From Vicinamibacteraceae bacterium (lineage in GTDB: Bacteria > Acidobacteriota > Thermoanaerobaculia > Multivoradales > Multivoraceae): a stretch of 64,000 bases of DNA. Where the stretch lies: contig JAAXHG010000201.1 of NCBI GenBank assembly GCA_012270995.1, positions 1 through 64,000 on the forward strand, read 5' to 3'. Positions 25,979 through 33,684 of this stretch are shown here, in pieces. The position numbers and the translations under genes were made by a program. The notes under the pieces were generated by a model. The model was not told where the DNA came from. It did no database searches and worked only from the letters and a program-made list of their open reading frames with translations. How positions within the stretch are numbered: the first letter of the stretch is position 1; each line of letters begins with the position of its first letter.

Positions 25979-26569
25979 TCAGCCGCCCGGGCGTTTCCCC
26001 AGTCTGACGCCGCGAGGCAGGACGATGCGACCGAACTCCGCCCAGCCCTTCCAGTCGGAGTCGCCTTGCCTGAAGTACACGAGTTGACCCACCTCCGGAA
26101 ACACGACGCGGTAGATGATGAGACAGGAGTCCTTGTGGAAGTGGTCGGGCTTCGTCGCTCGACGCTTGCCGGGTTCAAGGTCGGAGTTCTTCCCCAGCAG
26201 GCGGGCGGGGCCCGGCGCGGTGCGCGTCCTGCCGCCCGAGCAGACGTAGGTCCGGGTCGATACGGTCACGTCGTGGAGCGTCTCGGACGTGCGGTTCGTC
26301 AGCCGCCACTGGGCGCGGACGTTCTCCTCCCGGTTGTCGTGAAGGCTCGCCCGCCACTCGAGGACGACGGCTTCGCCGTCGTGGAGTTCGAGCCTCGCCA
26401 GTTCGTGCCACGCAGTCCAGGTGCGGTTCGCGTGGGCCGTCGCGGGAAGGAGGAGAGCAACGGCGATTGCCGACGCAACTGTCCTCGCCAATGCCCGGCC
26501 CGCCCTGCCGCCGCCGACGTCAACCGACGGGTTGACGGACGTCGGCGGCGGCAGTTGCGGCGCACTCAC
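25979..26569 (-). CDS. Secreted protein of unknown family (cassette gene 4)
   Basis: 196 aa from a GTG at 26569 overlapping the stop of the previous gene (GTGA). A TTG further in would give a cleaner signal peptide starting MARTVASAIAVALLLPATAHA and is a serious alternative. The mature part reads like one beta domain (EWRASLHDNREENVRAQWRLTN, TLHDVTVSTRTYVC, VVFPEVGQLVYFRQGDSDW) with only two cysteines. I do not recognise a family. It is the last of four small exported or membrane proteins translated from one minus-strand unit. Confidence 0.6.
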   Translation of the reverse strand: MSAPQLPPPTSVNPSVDVGGGRAGRALARTVASAIAVALLLPATAHANRTWTAWHELARLELHDGEAVVLEWRASLHDNREENVRAQWRLTNRTSETLHDVTVSTRTYVCSGGRTRTAPGPARLLGKNSDLEPGKRRATKPDHFHKDSCLIIYRVVFPEVGQLVYFRQGDSDWKGWAEFGRIVLPRGVRLGKRPGG

Positions 26570-27072
26570 TGCCCGGTCTTCAGGAACACCTCGTTGCGGA
26601 GCATGTTGTCCCGCATGCACTCATCCAGCAGGAGCCGTTCGATGGCGGCTGCGACCTTTTCGTTCTCGGGGTCGCTTCGCCACTCGTGCCATTCCTTCAA
26701 CCGTTCCTCCATGCGAGCGGAGAAGCCCCGTGCACGTCCTTCCCTGAGCACTCCGTAGTAGCCGACGAGCTCGCCGTCGCTCGATTGGGCGATGAGATCG
26801 TAAAGCTGGTCCCGCATCTCCGCCGGCCGGTCGGTGCTCGGCAGCGTGGACACCACCCCGAAGCCCAGCGCGTCGACGAGACCGGCGAGGCGGTCCCGGT
26901 CGGCCTTCAGGACCGCGTAGTGGTCGGCAACGACTTCGTCGCTCGCTTCGGCGAGCATCCCGTAAAGGGCAACTCGCACTTCGATGGGGTCGGTGATGTC
27001 GGGTAGCGAATCGTCGCCCGCCAAGGCTGACGCGACGAGGGACAGCGAGGCGGCGATCGTCAGGATCTTCAT
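26566..27072 (-). CDS. Secreted helical protein of unknown family (cassette gene 3)
   Basis: 168 aa. MKILTIAASLSLVASALAGD is a clear signal peptide. The mature protein is acidic and probably all helical, with two similar stretches: VRVALYGMLAEASDEVVADHYAVLK and MRDQLYDLIAQSSDGELVGYYGVLR. This internal repeat (L/Y..L...S.E.V...Y.VL) suggests an ancient duplication. There is one cysteine. No family was recognised. It begins three bases after the stop of the small membrane gene and ends in a 4-base overlap with the next. Confidence 0.65.
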   Translation of the reverse strand: MKILTIAASLSLVASALAGDDSLPDITDPIEVRVALYGMLAEASDEVVADHYAVLKADRDRLAGLVDALGFGVVSTLPSTDRPAEMRDQLYDLIAQSSDGELVGYYGVLREGRARGFSARMEERLKEWHEWRSDPENEKVAAAIERLLLDECMRDNMLRNEVFLKTGQ

Positions 27073-27075
27073 GGG

Positions 27076-27273
27076 TCAGTTCTCCAACTGGCCAGAATCG
27101 AGCGCCCGTTGGCTTCGACTTCGCCTATGCCGCCTGCCGAAGACGGCGAGAGCGAGCATCAGGAGGAAGCAAGCCAACATGACTTCCAGCCAGCCACGGA
27201 AGTACGCGAGGACACCCAGCGCCGCCGGCGCCGCGTTGCCGGCGAAGACGAGGACGCTGGTCAATCGGCGCAC
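27076..27273 (-). CDS. Small two-pass membrane protein (cassette gene 2)
   Basis: 65 aa from a GTG at 27273, overlapping the end of the cysteine-rich gene by 13 bp. Two hydrophobic stretches (about 5-24 SVLVFAGNAAPAALGVLAYF, and 28-43 LEVMLACFLLMLALAV) are joined by a short turn and followed by a strongly basic tail (RRHRRSRSQR), so both ends are likely cytoplasmic. It is preceded and followed at very short range by genes for secreted proteins. No family was recognised; the tight spacing is the main support for it being a gene. Confidence 0.5.
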   Translation of the reverse strand: MRRLTSVLVFAGNAAPAALGVLAYFRGWLEVMLACFLLMLALAVFGRRHRRSRSQRALDSGQLEN

Positions 27274-27773
27274 AGATACACCCCCGCGCCGCCGGCCGCT
27301 CCCAATGCTGCTCCGAGCAGCTTCAAGGTGGCTCCTCCGGCCATATCGCTGACCCGTTGCCAGTGCTTCTTGCATGTCGAACAGTGAACTGGATTGATGG
27401 CGCATGCCAACGTCCCGCAGGCCGGCGGTGCATTCCGCCCCAGATACATCATGCCTTCCCCTTCCAGGTAGACGAAAGTCCCCGTAAGGAAGACTGCGCC
27501 TGCTGCCGTGCAGAACGCGTCCTCTATGGCCGCGCTGATGTCCTTGAGGGAGATACCCTCGGTCGGCACATCCGGCGCGGGCGAGCCGCCCAGGTCGCCG
27601 CCAAGCGGATTCTGCGTCGCGTCGTTGCCGCTCGATTCGTTGTCGCCACAGCCTTGGGTACTGGACGCGACACACTCGTCGTCAGCGAACCCCCCGCGTG
27701 GCGCTCCGACGCTAAGCAACCCATAGATCAGCACGATCAGCAGCGCGCCACGGAACCGACTGTCTTTCCTCAT
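27261..27773 (-). CDS. Secreted cysteine-rich protein of unknown family (cassette gene 1)
   Basis: 170 aa from the ATG at 27773, six bases after an AGGAGG. A signal peptide (about 1-29, hydrophobic ALLIVLIYGLLSVG) precedes a short Gly/Asn/Ser-rich linker. The mature part has eight cysteines, including CxxC in VHCSTCKKHW, and ends in a glycine/alanine-rich hydrophobic helix (GGATLKLLGAALGAAGGAG) and a final Cys. Disulphides or a metal site are plausible. The glycine-rich tail recalls pore-forming or bacteriocin-like peptides, but this is only a resemblance. It leads the four-gene unit and its leader carries the repeated ribosome sites. Confidence 0.6.
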   Translation of the reverse strand: MRKDSRFRGALLIVLIYGLLSVGAPRGGFADDECVASSTQGCGDNESSGNDATQNPLGGDLGGSPAPDVPTEGISLKDISAAIEDAFCTAAGAVFLTGTFVYLEGEGMMYLGRNAPPACGTLACAINPVHCSTCKKHWQRVSDMAGGATLKLLGAALGAAGGAGVYLCAD

Positions 27774-27841
27774 GGAGGACCTCCTGTTGTGGAGGACCTC
27801 CTGTTGTGGAGGACCTCCTGTTGTGGAGGACCTCCTGTTGT
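27774..27841 (-). repeat. Four perfect 17-bp repeats each with a Shine-Dalgarno and its complement
   Basis: GGAGGACCTCCTGTTGT on the plus strand is repeated four times without a mismatch (27774-27790, 27791-27807, 27808-27824, 27825-27841). Read on the coding minus strand, each unit contains AGGAGGTCCTCC: a perfect Shine-Dalgarno sequence followed at once by its complement. The copy nearest the gene places AGGAGG six bases before the ATG at 27773. The array lies wholly inside the predicted transcript leader. Each unit can fold on itself or pair with another copy, hiding or exposing the ribosome site. Confidence 0.9.
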
Positions 27842-27852
27842 AAGACTTGGAG

Positions 27853-27881
27853 TTGCTAGCACAGGCTCTTCCGCCTGTCAA
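27853..27881 (-). promoter_or_regulatory. Sigma-70-type promoter of the secreted-protein cassette
   Basis: On the minus strand a perfect -35 TTGACA (27876-27881) is followed after 17 bp by TAGCAA (27853-27858), with TGC directly before it as an extended -10. Transcription would start near 27846, so the leader of about 70 nt consists almost entirely of the four 17-bp repeats. Confidence 0.55.
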
Positions 27882-28079
27882 ACTGGCCGTTGGGCTCATC
27901 GGTCCCTCCAAGGCGAGTGTTTGCCTGCCGTCTGCTCGGTCTGTCCGAGTGCCGAGTGTCCGGGCTAGAGTGCCCGACCGGGAGGGCTTCGCCCACGGGC
28001 ATCCCGCGGTTGGCGGCCGCCGGGTTCCGTCGGCTCACCTGCAAGGGCGACTGGCGACAAGGGTGACAAGGTAGAGGAC
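27882..28079. other. Intergenic region before gcvT
   Basis: The gap between the cassette promoter and gcvT holds no gene that I can support. I looked for a glycine riboswitch in front of gcvT and did not find its conserved core. A short GGGCTTCGCCC hairpin lies in the middle. GGTAGAGG just before the ATG at 28080 is the likely gcvT ribosome site. Confidence 0.5.
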
Positions 28080-29192
28080 ATGCAACGGACGGTCTTGTAT
28101 AGGCGTCACGTCGAGTCGGGGGCTCGTTTCGGGCCGTTCGCCGGCTACGAGATGCCGATTCAGTACCTGGGGGTGCTCGCCGAGCACCGCGCGGTGCGTG
28201 AACGCGCCGGCATGTTCGACGTCTCCCACATGGGGGAGATCCGCGTGCGGGGTCCACGCGCCCTGTCCCTGCTGCAGGGGCTGACGCCGAACAACGTGGA
28301 CGCGCTCGCGTCCGGACGTGCCCACTACAACGCCCTCCTGACCGAGCGAGGCACCTTCGTCGACGATCTGCTCGTCTACTGCCTGTGCGCGGAGGACTAC
28401 CTCTTGGTGGTCAACGCCGCCTCCCGCGCCCGGGACCTCGAGCTGATCCAGGCGGCGGCGCGGGCGGAAGAGGGTGTCCGCGTCGATGACCTTTCCGCCG
28501 AGACGGCGTTGATCGCCGTCCAGGGCCCGGAGGCGGCCGGGATCGTGGCGGACGTCGTCGGCGCCGAGGTGTCGGAACTTCGCTACTACTCCTTGCTCCA
28601 GCAAGCGTCGGAGGGCCGGCTGGTGTCCAGGACCGGCTACACCGGCGAGGACGGGTTCGAGATCTACACCCCGAACAAGAGCGCGGAGACGTTGTGGCTG
28701 GAACTGCTGGAGCGGGGCCGTGACCGCGGTCTGGTGCCGGCGGGACTGGGCGCAAGGGACACGTTGCGGCTGGAAGCCGGGATGATGCTCTGCGGCCAGG
28801 ACATCGACGACACGACGACGCCGATCGAGGCCGGGCTGTCGTGGATGGTCAAGTGGAAGAAGGGCGACTTCGTGGGTCGCGAGGCGCTGGCTCGCCAGCG
28901 CCGGTACGGCTGCCGCCAGCGGCTCGTCGCGTTCGAAGTCCTTGGCCGCGGCATCGCCCGTCACGGCCACCGCCTGACGGTCAGCGACCAGCCGGGCTGC
29001 GCCGGGCCCGTGACCAGCGGCGCCTTCGCGCCAACCCTGGGACGGGCTATCGGCATCGCGCGAGTGGACTGCGCCGACGGCGATGTCCCGGAACCCGGCG
29101 CCGCCGCTTCGGTGGAGGTTCGCGGCAGGGAGATCTCCTGCCGTATCGTCAAGCTACCCTTCTATCGACGTACCAGGACCAGTGGAGGTTGA
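28080..29192 (+). CDS. gcvT: Glycine cleavage system T protein (aminomethyltransferase)
   Basis: 370 aa. The T protein transfers the methylene group from aminomethylated H protein to tetrahydrofolate and releases ammonia. Family motifs are present: FAGYEMPIQYLGVLAEHRAVRERAGMFDVSHMGE near the N terminus (in parts), LTPNNVDAL, TGYTGEDGFEIY, and GARDTLRLEAGMMLCGQDID. The C-terminal barrel with GPVTSGAFAPTLGRAIGIA is complete. gcvH follows after 8 bp. gcvP and lpd are not in the window, so the remaining subunits must be encoded elsewhere. Confidence 0.95.
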   Translation: MQRTVLYRRHVESGARFGPFAGYEMPIQYLGVLAEHRAVRERAGMFDVSHMGEIRVRGPRALSLLQGLTPNNVDALASGRAHYNALLTERGTFVDDLLVYCLCAEDYLLVVNAASRARDLELIQAAARAEEGVRVDDLSAETALIAVQGPEAAGIVADVVGAEVSELRYYSLLQQASEGRLVSRTGYTGEDGFEIYTPNKSAETLWLELLERGRDRGLVPAGLGARDTLRLEAGMMLCGQDIDDTTTPIEAGLSWMVKWKKGDFVGREALARQRRYGCRQRLVAFEVLGRGIARHGHRLTVSDQPGCAGPVTSGAFAPTLGRAIGIARVDCADGDVPEPGAAASVEVRGREISCRIVKLPFYRRTRTSGG

Positions 29193-29200
29193 CCGCTTCG

Positions 29201-29578
29201 ATGATTCCCGATGACCGCCTGTACACGGAGCAGCACGAATGGCTCAAGCTGGAGGACGGCGAGGCCGTGCTCGGCATCACGGACTTTGCCCAGCAGGAAC
29301 TCGGCGACGTCGTCTTCGTCGAACTGCCGGCGGCGGGCCAGGCGTTCGAGGCCGGCTTCGAGGTCGGCGCCATCGAATCGGTCAAGGCGGTCGCCGAGAT
29401 CTACACGCCGGTCGGTGGAACCGTGAAGGAGACGAACAGCCAGCTCGAGGACGCGCCCGAGCTGGTCAACGAGGATCCGTACGGCGAGGGCTGGCTGGTG
29501 CGGCTGCTGTTGGACGGTGAGGGGCAGGCCGACCTGATGACGGCCGACGAGTACGAGACTCTGCTGGCGGCTGGCTGA
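29201..29578 (+). CDS. gcvH: Glycine cleavage system H protein
   Basis: 125 aa from ATG 29201, preceded by GTGGAGGT. The lipoyl carrier that shuttles the aminomethyl group between the P, T and L proteins. The lipoylated lysine is Lys62 in ESVKAVAEIY, and the N-terminal YTEQHEWL and C-terminal NEDPYGEGWLVRL are typical. It lies directly after gcvT and 28 bp before an unknown membrane protein. Confidence 0.96.
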   Translation: MIPDDRLYTEQHEWLKLEDGEAVLGITDFAQQELGDVVFVELPAAGQAFEAGFEVGAIESVKAVAEIYTPVGGTVKETNSQLEDAPELVNEDPYGEGWLVRLLLDGEGQADLMTADEYETLLAAG

Positions 29579-29606
29579 TCTGGTCGAGAGGAGGAGAGGC
29601 GGTCCG

Positions 29607-30059
29607 ATGCGGGGTCTGGAAACCGTCATCCTGTCGTCGAGTCTTGCCGCGTGGTCGGTCGGCATCCTGGCCCAGATCGGCACTCTGCGGTGGAACCTGA
29701 CCTTCGAGCTGGCCCTCTACCCGCTCTACATTCTGGCGGCGTTCACGGGCTGGTTCTTCGGCAACGTGTACGTTCACCGGCTGAAGCGGGAGCGGGGCTC
29801 CGCCGGGCGAAGACTCGACGAGATCGTGCTTCAGATCGCTCGTTCGCGACTGCTGTTCGTGCTCTACCTGTTCGGACCGCCGGGTTGGCTCTACCTGGTG
29901 CGCTCCATGGCCAGACGGGAGCAGCTCGAGGCAATGCCGCTGGTGCCGATCCTCACCCTCGGCGTCTACGCGGCCCTGTTCTCGGTGCCGGTCGTGCTGC
30001 GCGGCTCCGCCGCGCCGCGTCGCAAGTTCGAGCTCGGCGGCGGCAGCGACGACCCATAG
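29607..30059 (+). CDS. Four-helix membrane protein of unknown function
   Basis: 150 aa, with GAGGAGAGG upstream of the ATG. Hydrophobic segments at about 7-24, 33-53, 82-101 and 112-132 suggest four passes. Between the second and third lies a basic cytoplasmic loop (VHRLKRERGSAGRRLDEIVLQIARSRL in part). No family was recognised. It lies between gcvH and larE on the same strand with short gaps, but no functional tie is evident. Confidence 0.65.
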   Translation: MRGLETVILSSSLAAWSVGILAQIGTLRWNLTFELALYPLYILAAFTGWFFGNVYVHRLKRERGSAGRRLDEIVLQIARSRLLFVLYLFGPPGWLYLVRSMARREQLEAMPLVPILTLGVYAALFSVPVVLRGSAAPRRKFELGGGSDDP

Positions 30060-30069
30060 ACTCGCCGGC

Positions 30070-30870
30070 ATGGCGGATGCGGCGGCGATGCGGATTCGGG
30101 CGCTCGAGGACGACCTGGAGCGTCGCGGTTCGGTGCTCGTCGCCTTCTCGGGCGGCGTCGATTCGGGGCTGGTGGCGGCTCTGGCGCACCGGGCCCTGAG
30201 CGACCGGTCGGTGGCCGTAACAGCCGCGGCCGAAACCCTGGCCGGAGAGGAACTCGATCATGCCCGCGGACTCGCGGCCGAGATCGGAATCCGCCACGAA
30301 GTGACGGTGTACAGCGAGCTCGACGATCCGGAGTTCCGCGCCAATCCGCGGCACCGCTGCTACGTGTGCCAGGGAATGAGGATGGACCGCATGCTGGAGC
30401 TGGCCGCGCAGGGCGGCTTCGCCACCGTCTGCGACGGCACCAACGCGTCGGATCCGGGGCCCGATCGTCCGGGTCTTCGCGCGGTGGGCGAACGCGGCGT
30501 CTACAGCCCGCTGCTGGCCCACGATGTCTCGAAGGCCGAGGCCCGCCGGCTGGCCCGCGCGCTCGGGCTCACGGTCTGGGATCGGCCCGCCAACGCCTGC
30601 CTGTCGTCGCGGATACCCCACGGACAACTGGTGACCCTGCCCAAGCTGCGGCGGATCGAGGCGGCGGAAGACGAACTCCGGAAACGGGGTTTCCGCGTGC
30701 TGCGGGTGCGCCACCACCGCGCGGCCGCCCGGATCGAGGTGGGCGCGCCGGAACTGGTCGAGGCGCGGCGGCAGTGGGGCGAGATCGAGATGACGATGCT
30801 CGAACTCGGCTTTGAGAAAGCGGCTCTCGATCCGCGCGGCTACCGAACCGGCGGCGCGGACGCCGCCTGA
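30070..30870 (+). CDS. larE: ATP-dependent sulfur transferase LarE
   Basis: 266 aa. LarE adenylates and then sulfurates the pyridinium precursor of the nickel-pincer nucleotide cofactor of lactate racemase. The PP-loop SGGVDSG lies near residue 29. Cysteines occur in HRCYVCQGMR and in ACLSSRIPHG, the latter being the position of the sacrificial cysteine in the Lactobacillus enzyme. Three such cysteines suggest the variant in which they hold an iron-sulfur cluster used as sulfur carrier, rather than the single-cysteine sacrificial type; this is inference. larB follows after 22 bp. Confidence 0.9.
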   Translation: MADAAAMRIRALEDDLERRGSVLVAFSGGVDSGLVAALAHRALSDRSVAVTAAAETLAGEELDHARGLAAEIGIRHEVTVYSELDDPEFRANPRHRCYVCQGMRMDRMLELAAQGGFATVCDGTNASDPGPDRPGLRAVGERGVYSPLLAHDVSKAEARRLARALGLTVWDRPANACLSSRIPHGQLVTLPKLRRIEAAEDELRKRGFRVLRVRHHRAAARIEVGAPELVEARRQWGEIEMTMLELGFEKAALDPRGYRTGGADAA

Positions 30871-30892
30871 CCCTGCTGCTGCCGGAGGCGCG

Positions 30893-31651
30893 ATGCGGCG
30901 GGAAGAGCTTCTCGAACTGCTCCGGGGCGTGGCCTCCGGCAAGGTCTCGCCGGAAGACGCGCACGAGCGGGTGGCCCGGCTGCCGTACCTCGACCTTGGC
31001 GCGGCCCGGCTCGACCTGTTCAGAGAACTCCGTAGCGGGCTGCCTGAAGTGGTCTTCGGCGAGGGCAAGAGCGAGGAGGAACTGGTCCGGATCGTCGAGT
31101 CGATGGTGGAGCACTCGGGCCGTGCGCTCGTCACGCGGATCGGGGCTCCGGCCGCCGAACGGTTGAGCGCGGCGGTCATGGACGGCAGCTACGAGGCCCG
31201 GGCCCGGGTGTGGACCACGGGCCGGTTCTCGCCCGCTTCGGGCCGGCGGATCGCGGTGGTCAGCGCGGGCACGTCGGACTTCCCGGTGGCGGAGGAGGCG
31301 GTCGTGTGCGTCGATTGGCTGGGTCACGAGGCGGTCCACATTCGGGACGTGGGCGTCGCCGGGATCCAGCGTCTGCTCGACGCGGTGGACGAACTCCGAC
31401 GCGCGGATGTCGCTATCGTCGTAGCCGGGATGGACGGCGCTTTGCCGACCGTGGTGGCGGGTCTGGTGCCCTGCCCGGTGGTTGCGGTGCCGACCAGCGT
31501 CGGCTACGGCGCCAGCTTCGAGGGGATCGCGCCCCTGCTCACCATGCTCACGGCGTGCACCCCGGGGATTGCGGTGGTCAACATCGACAACGGGTTCGGC
31601 GCCGCGGCCCTGGCTCACCGCATCCTGTCCACCAGCATCGCGTCGCCGTAG
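30893..31651 (+). CDS. larB: Pyridinium-3,5-biscarboxylate synthase LarB
   Basis: 252 aa from ATG 30893; the frame is open into larE but the family begins here (LLRGVASGKVSPEDA). LarB carboxylates and hydrolyses nicotinic acid adenine dinucleotide, the first step of the nickel-pincer cofactor pathway. The C-terminal half is the PurE-like domain: AVVSAGTSDFPVAEEA, VVAGMDGALPTVVAGL, VAVPTSVGYGASFEGIAPLLTML and VVNIDNGFGAA. larC and larA are not in the window. The last 37 bp overlap the end of convergent queA. Confidence 0.93.
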   Translation: MRREELLELLRGVASGKVSPEDAHERVARLPYLDLGAARLDLFRELRSGLPEVVFGEGKSEEELVRIVESMVEHSGRALVTRIGAPAAERLSAAVMDGSYEARARVWTTGRFSPASGRRIAVVSAGTSDFPVAEEAVVCVDWLGHEAVHIRDVGVAGIQRLLDAVDELRRADVAIVVAGMDGALPTVVAGLVPCPVVAVPTSVGYGASFEGIAPLLTMLTACTPGIAVVNIDNGFGAAALAHRILSTSIASP

Positions 31652-32628
31652 GAGTAGAAGCGGAACCCGGCGGCGACGGCCTGCCGGTAGGCGTCGAGGA
31701 CGCGCTTGTGGCCGGCGAAGGCGCAGACCAGCATGAGCAGGGTCGAGCGCGGCAGGTGGAAGTTGGTGATCAGGCGGTCCGTGGCGCGGAACTCGTAGCC
31801 GGGACGGATGAAGAGCTCCGTGCGGCCGGCGCCGGCTTCGATCAGCCCGCCGCCTGAGGCCACCGTCTCCAGGGTGCGGACCACCGTGGTGCCGACCGCG
31901 ACGACCCTGCCTCCACGGCGACGCGTGTCCGCTACTGCCGCGGCGGTGGCGGCCGGGACGTCGAACAGTTCGGAGTCCATGACGTGGGTTTCCGGGTCCT
32001 CCGTCTTCACCGGTCTGAAGGTGCCGGGGCCGACGTGGAGCGTGATGCCGGCAAGTCCGACGCCGCGGCGTTCGAGCGTCTCGAGGAGGTCCGGGGTGAA
32101 GTGTAGGCCCGCGGTGGGGGCGGCGACGGCGCCCGGCTGTTTCGCGTAGACCGTCTGGTAGCGGTCGCGGTCCTCGGAAGTCGGCGGCCGTTCGATGTAG
32201 GGCGGCAGCGGCACCTCGCCGATCGCCTCGAGCCGGGGGTGCAGGGGTTCCTCGAAGCGGAGCCGGAAGCGGCCGGCGGCGCGATCTTCGACCTGGGCGG
32301 CCGGTCCGCCGTCCAGGAAGAGGCGGGCGCCCGGATCCATCCTCCGCCCGGGACGCAGCAGGCACCACCAATCGGCCGGCGCCGCGCGCTCGACGAGCAG
32401 GATCTCGACCTTGCCGCCGGTGGCGCGCCGGGCCCGCAGCCGGGCGGGGATGACCCGGGTGTCGTTGACGACGAGCAGATCGCCCGCGTCAAGGAGGTCG
32501 GCCAGATCGCCGAAGCGCCGCTCCGCTATGCCGTGGCCGACCACGAGCAGCCGGCTCCCGCCGCGTGTCCCGGGGTGCTGGGCGATCGCTTCCGGGGGCA
32601 GATGGTAGTCGAAGTCCGAGGTCTTCAC
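31615..32628 (-). CDS. queA: tRNA preQ1(34) S-adenosylmethionine ribosyltransferase-isomerase
   Basis: 337 aa, GTG start at 32628. QueA moves the ribosyl part of SAM onto preQ1 in tRNA, forming epoxyqueuosine. Motifs: MKTSDFDYHLPPEAIAQHP, LVVNDTRVIPARL, PTAGLHFT and the C-terminal TNFHLPRSTLLMLVCAFAG with YGDAMLV. It follows the two permease genes on the minus strand by 12 bp, probably by chance of gene order. The tail overlaps larB by 37 bp in convergent orientation. Confidence 0.96.
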   Translation of the reverse strand: MKTSDFDYHLPPEAIAQHPGTRGGSRLLVVGHGIAERRFGDLADLLDAGDLLVVNDTRVIPARLRARRATGGKVEILLVERAAPADWWCLLRPGRRMDPGARLFLDGGPAAQVEDRAAGRFRLRFEEPLHPRLEAIGEVPLPPYIERPPTSEDRDRYQTVYAKQPGAVAAPTAGLHFTPDLLETLERRGVGLAGITLHVGPGTFRPVKTEDPETHVMDSELFDVPAATAAAVADTRRRGGRVVAVGTTVVRTLETVASGGGLIEAGAGRTELFIRPGYEFRATDRLITNFHLPRSTLLMLVCAFAGHKRVLDAYRQAVAAGFRFYSYGDAMLVDRMR

Positions 32629-32640
32629 GGCGCCGGCGCT

Positions 32641-33684
32641 TCAGGTCTGGCCCAGCCAGGTACGGAGCGCCCACGGAGAACGCGCGCGGGCACGGCGGTC
32701 CTTGCCGGCGCGAAGGCCGGCCAGCCGGTCACTCAGCCCGTCCGCCAGGAGGCTCGAACCGATCACGGCCGCGGCGACCATCAGGCCCGGAAACGCGGCG
32801 ATCCACCAGGCCGTCGTCAGGTGGCTCTGTCCATCGGCGATCATCGAGCCCCAACTGGCCTGGGGCGGCTGAACACCCAGTCCCAGGAAGGAGAGCGCCG
32901 CCTCGACCAGGATGCTGCCTCCCACCCGCAGGCTGGCGTCGATGAGAAGCGGCGTGGTCGCGTTCGGCAGCAGGTGGCGCACGAGAACGCCGGCCGGCGA
33001 GCGCCCGGCCGCCGCCGCCGCGAGGGCGAAGGGCTCCTCTTTGAGCCGCAGGATCTCCGCGCGGACCAGGCGCGCGAGTCCCATCCAGCCGGTGCCGCCG
33101 ATCAGCACGACAAGGAGCCAGACGCCAGGCCGGTAGAGCGCCGCCAGCAGCAGTACGAGCGCCAGGTGGGGGAAGCAGAGCAGCCCGTCCACCGTGCGCA
33201 TCAGGACCTGGTCGACGACCCGGCCGCCGGTGGCGGCGAGGGAGCCGACGGCGGTACCGGCGGTGAGTGCCAGGGCGGCGGCGAGAAGGCCGATGGTCAG
33301 GGAGATCCGCGCGCCGTACAGCAGCCGCGAGAGGAGGTCGCGGCCGAGCGCGTCGGTGCCTAGCCAGGCTCGGCGTCGCTCGGTGATGCCGCCCTCGCGG
33401 TGGTTGGTAACCGAGCCAAGCGGCAGGTGCAGCGAACCGGAGCGCCGAAGGAGGACCAGCTCCTCGCCTTCGACCCTTACCCGTTCCGCGAGCCGCGGTT
33501 CGGCACCCTCCGTGCGCACGACGAGCAGGGACGACAGCGGCGGCCGCCGGCTCGATTCGGCGGAGTCGAGCTGCTCCGCCGGATCGTACGGGGCGAGAAG
33601 GGGTGCCGCGACGGCAAGGAGGGCCAGGACGGCGAGGATCCAGGCGCCCGCCTGGGCTGGTCGCGGAAGGGCGGAACGCCTCAT
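32641..33684 (-). CDS. ABC transporter permease, DppC/OppC type
   Basis: 347 aa with about six membrane helices. The DPP permease signature LGTDALGRDLLSRLLYGARISL is followed by the inner-membrane component domain with the EAA-like loop (AAAAGRSPAGVLVRHLLPN). Between the first helix and LGTDALGRD lies an insertion of about 60 residues (roughly 45-105, with RTEGAEPRLAERVRVEGEEL) that is longer than in ordinary DppC and should face the periplasm. It overlaps the DppB-type gene by four bases. No ATPase gene follows. Confidence 0.88.
   Translation of the reverse strand: MRRSALPRPAQAGAWILAVLALLAVAAPLLAPYDPAEQLDSAESSRRPPLSSLLVVRTEGAEPRLAERVRVEGEELVLLRRSGSLHLPLGSVTNHREGGITERRRAWLGTDALGRDLLSRLLYGARISLTIGLLAAALALTAGTAVGSLAATGGRVVDQVLMRTVDGLLCFPHLALVLLLAALYRPGVWLLVVLIGGTGWMGLARLVRAEILRLKEEPFALAAAAAGRSPAGVLVRHLLPNATTPLLIDASLRVGGSILVEAALSFLGLGVQPPQASWGSMIADGQSHLTTAWWIAAFPGLMVAAAVIGSSLLADGLSDRLAGLRAGKDRRARARSPWALRTWLGQT

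Noticed and set aside
27774..27841. Four 17-bp repeats as a CRISPR array
   Set aside because: The copies are directly adjacent, with no spacers, and no cas gene is near.
27261..27911. 216-codon version of cassette gene 1 starting upstream of the repeats
   Set aside because: It would translate the repeated ribosome sites and place the signal peptide internally; ATG 27773 has the Shine-Dalgarno and the signal.
27882..28079. Glycine riboswitch before gcvT
   Set aside because: The position is right, but the conserved glycine aptamer core and tandem arrangement are not seen.
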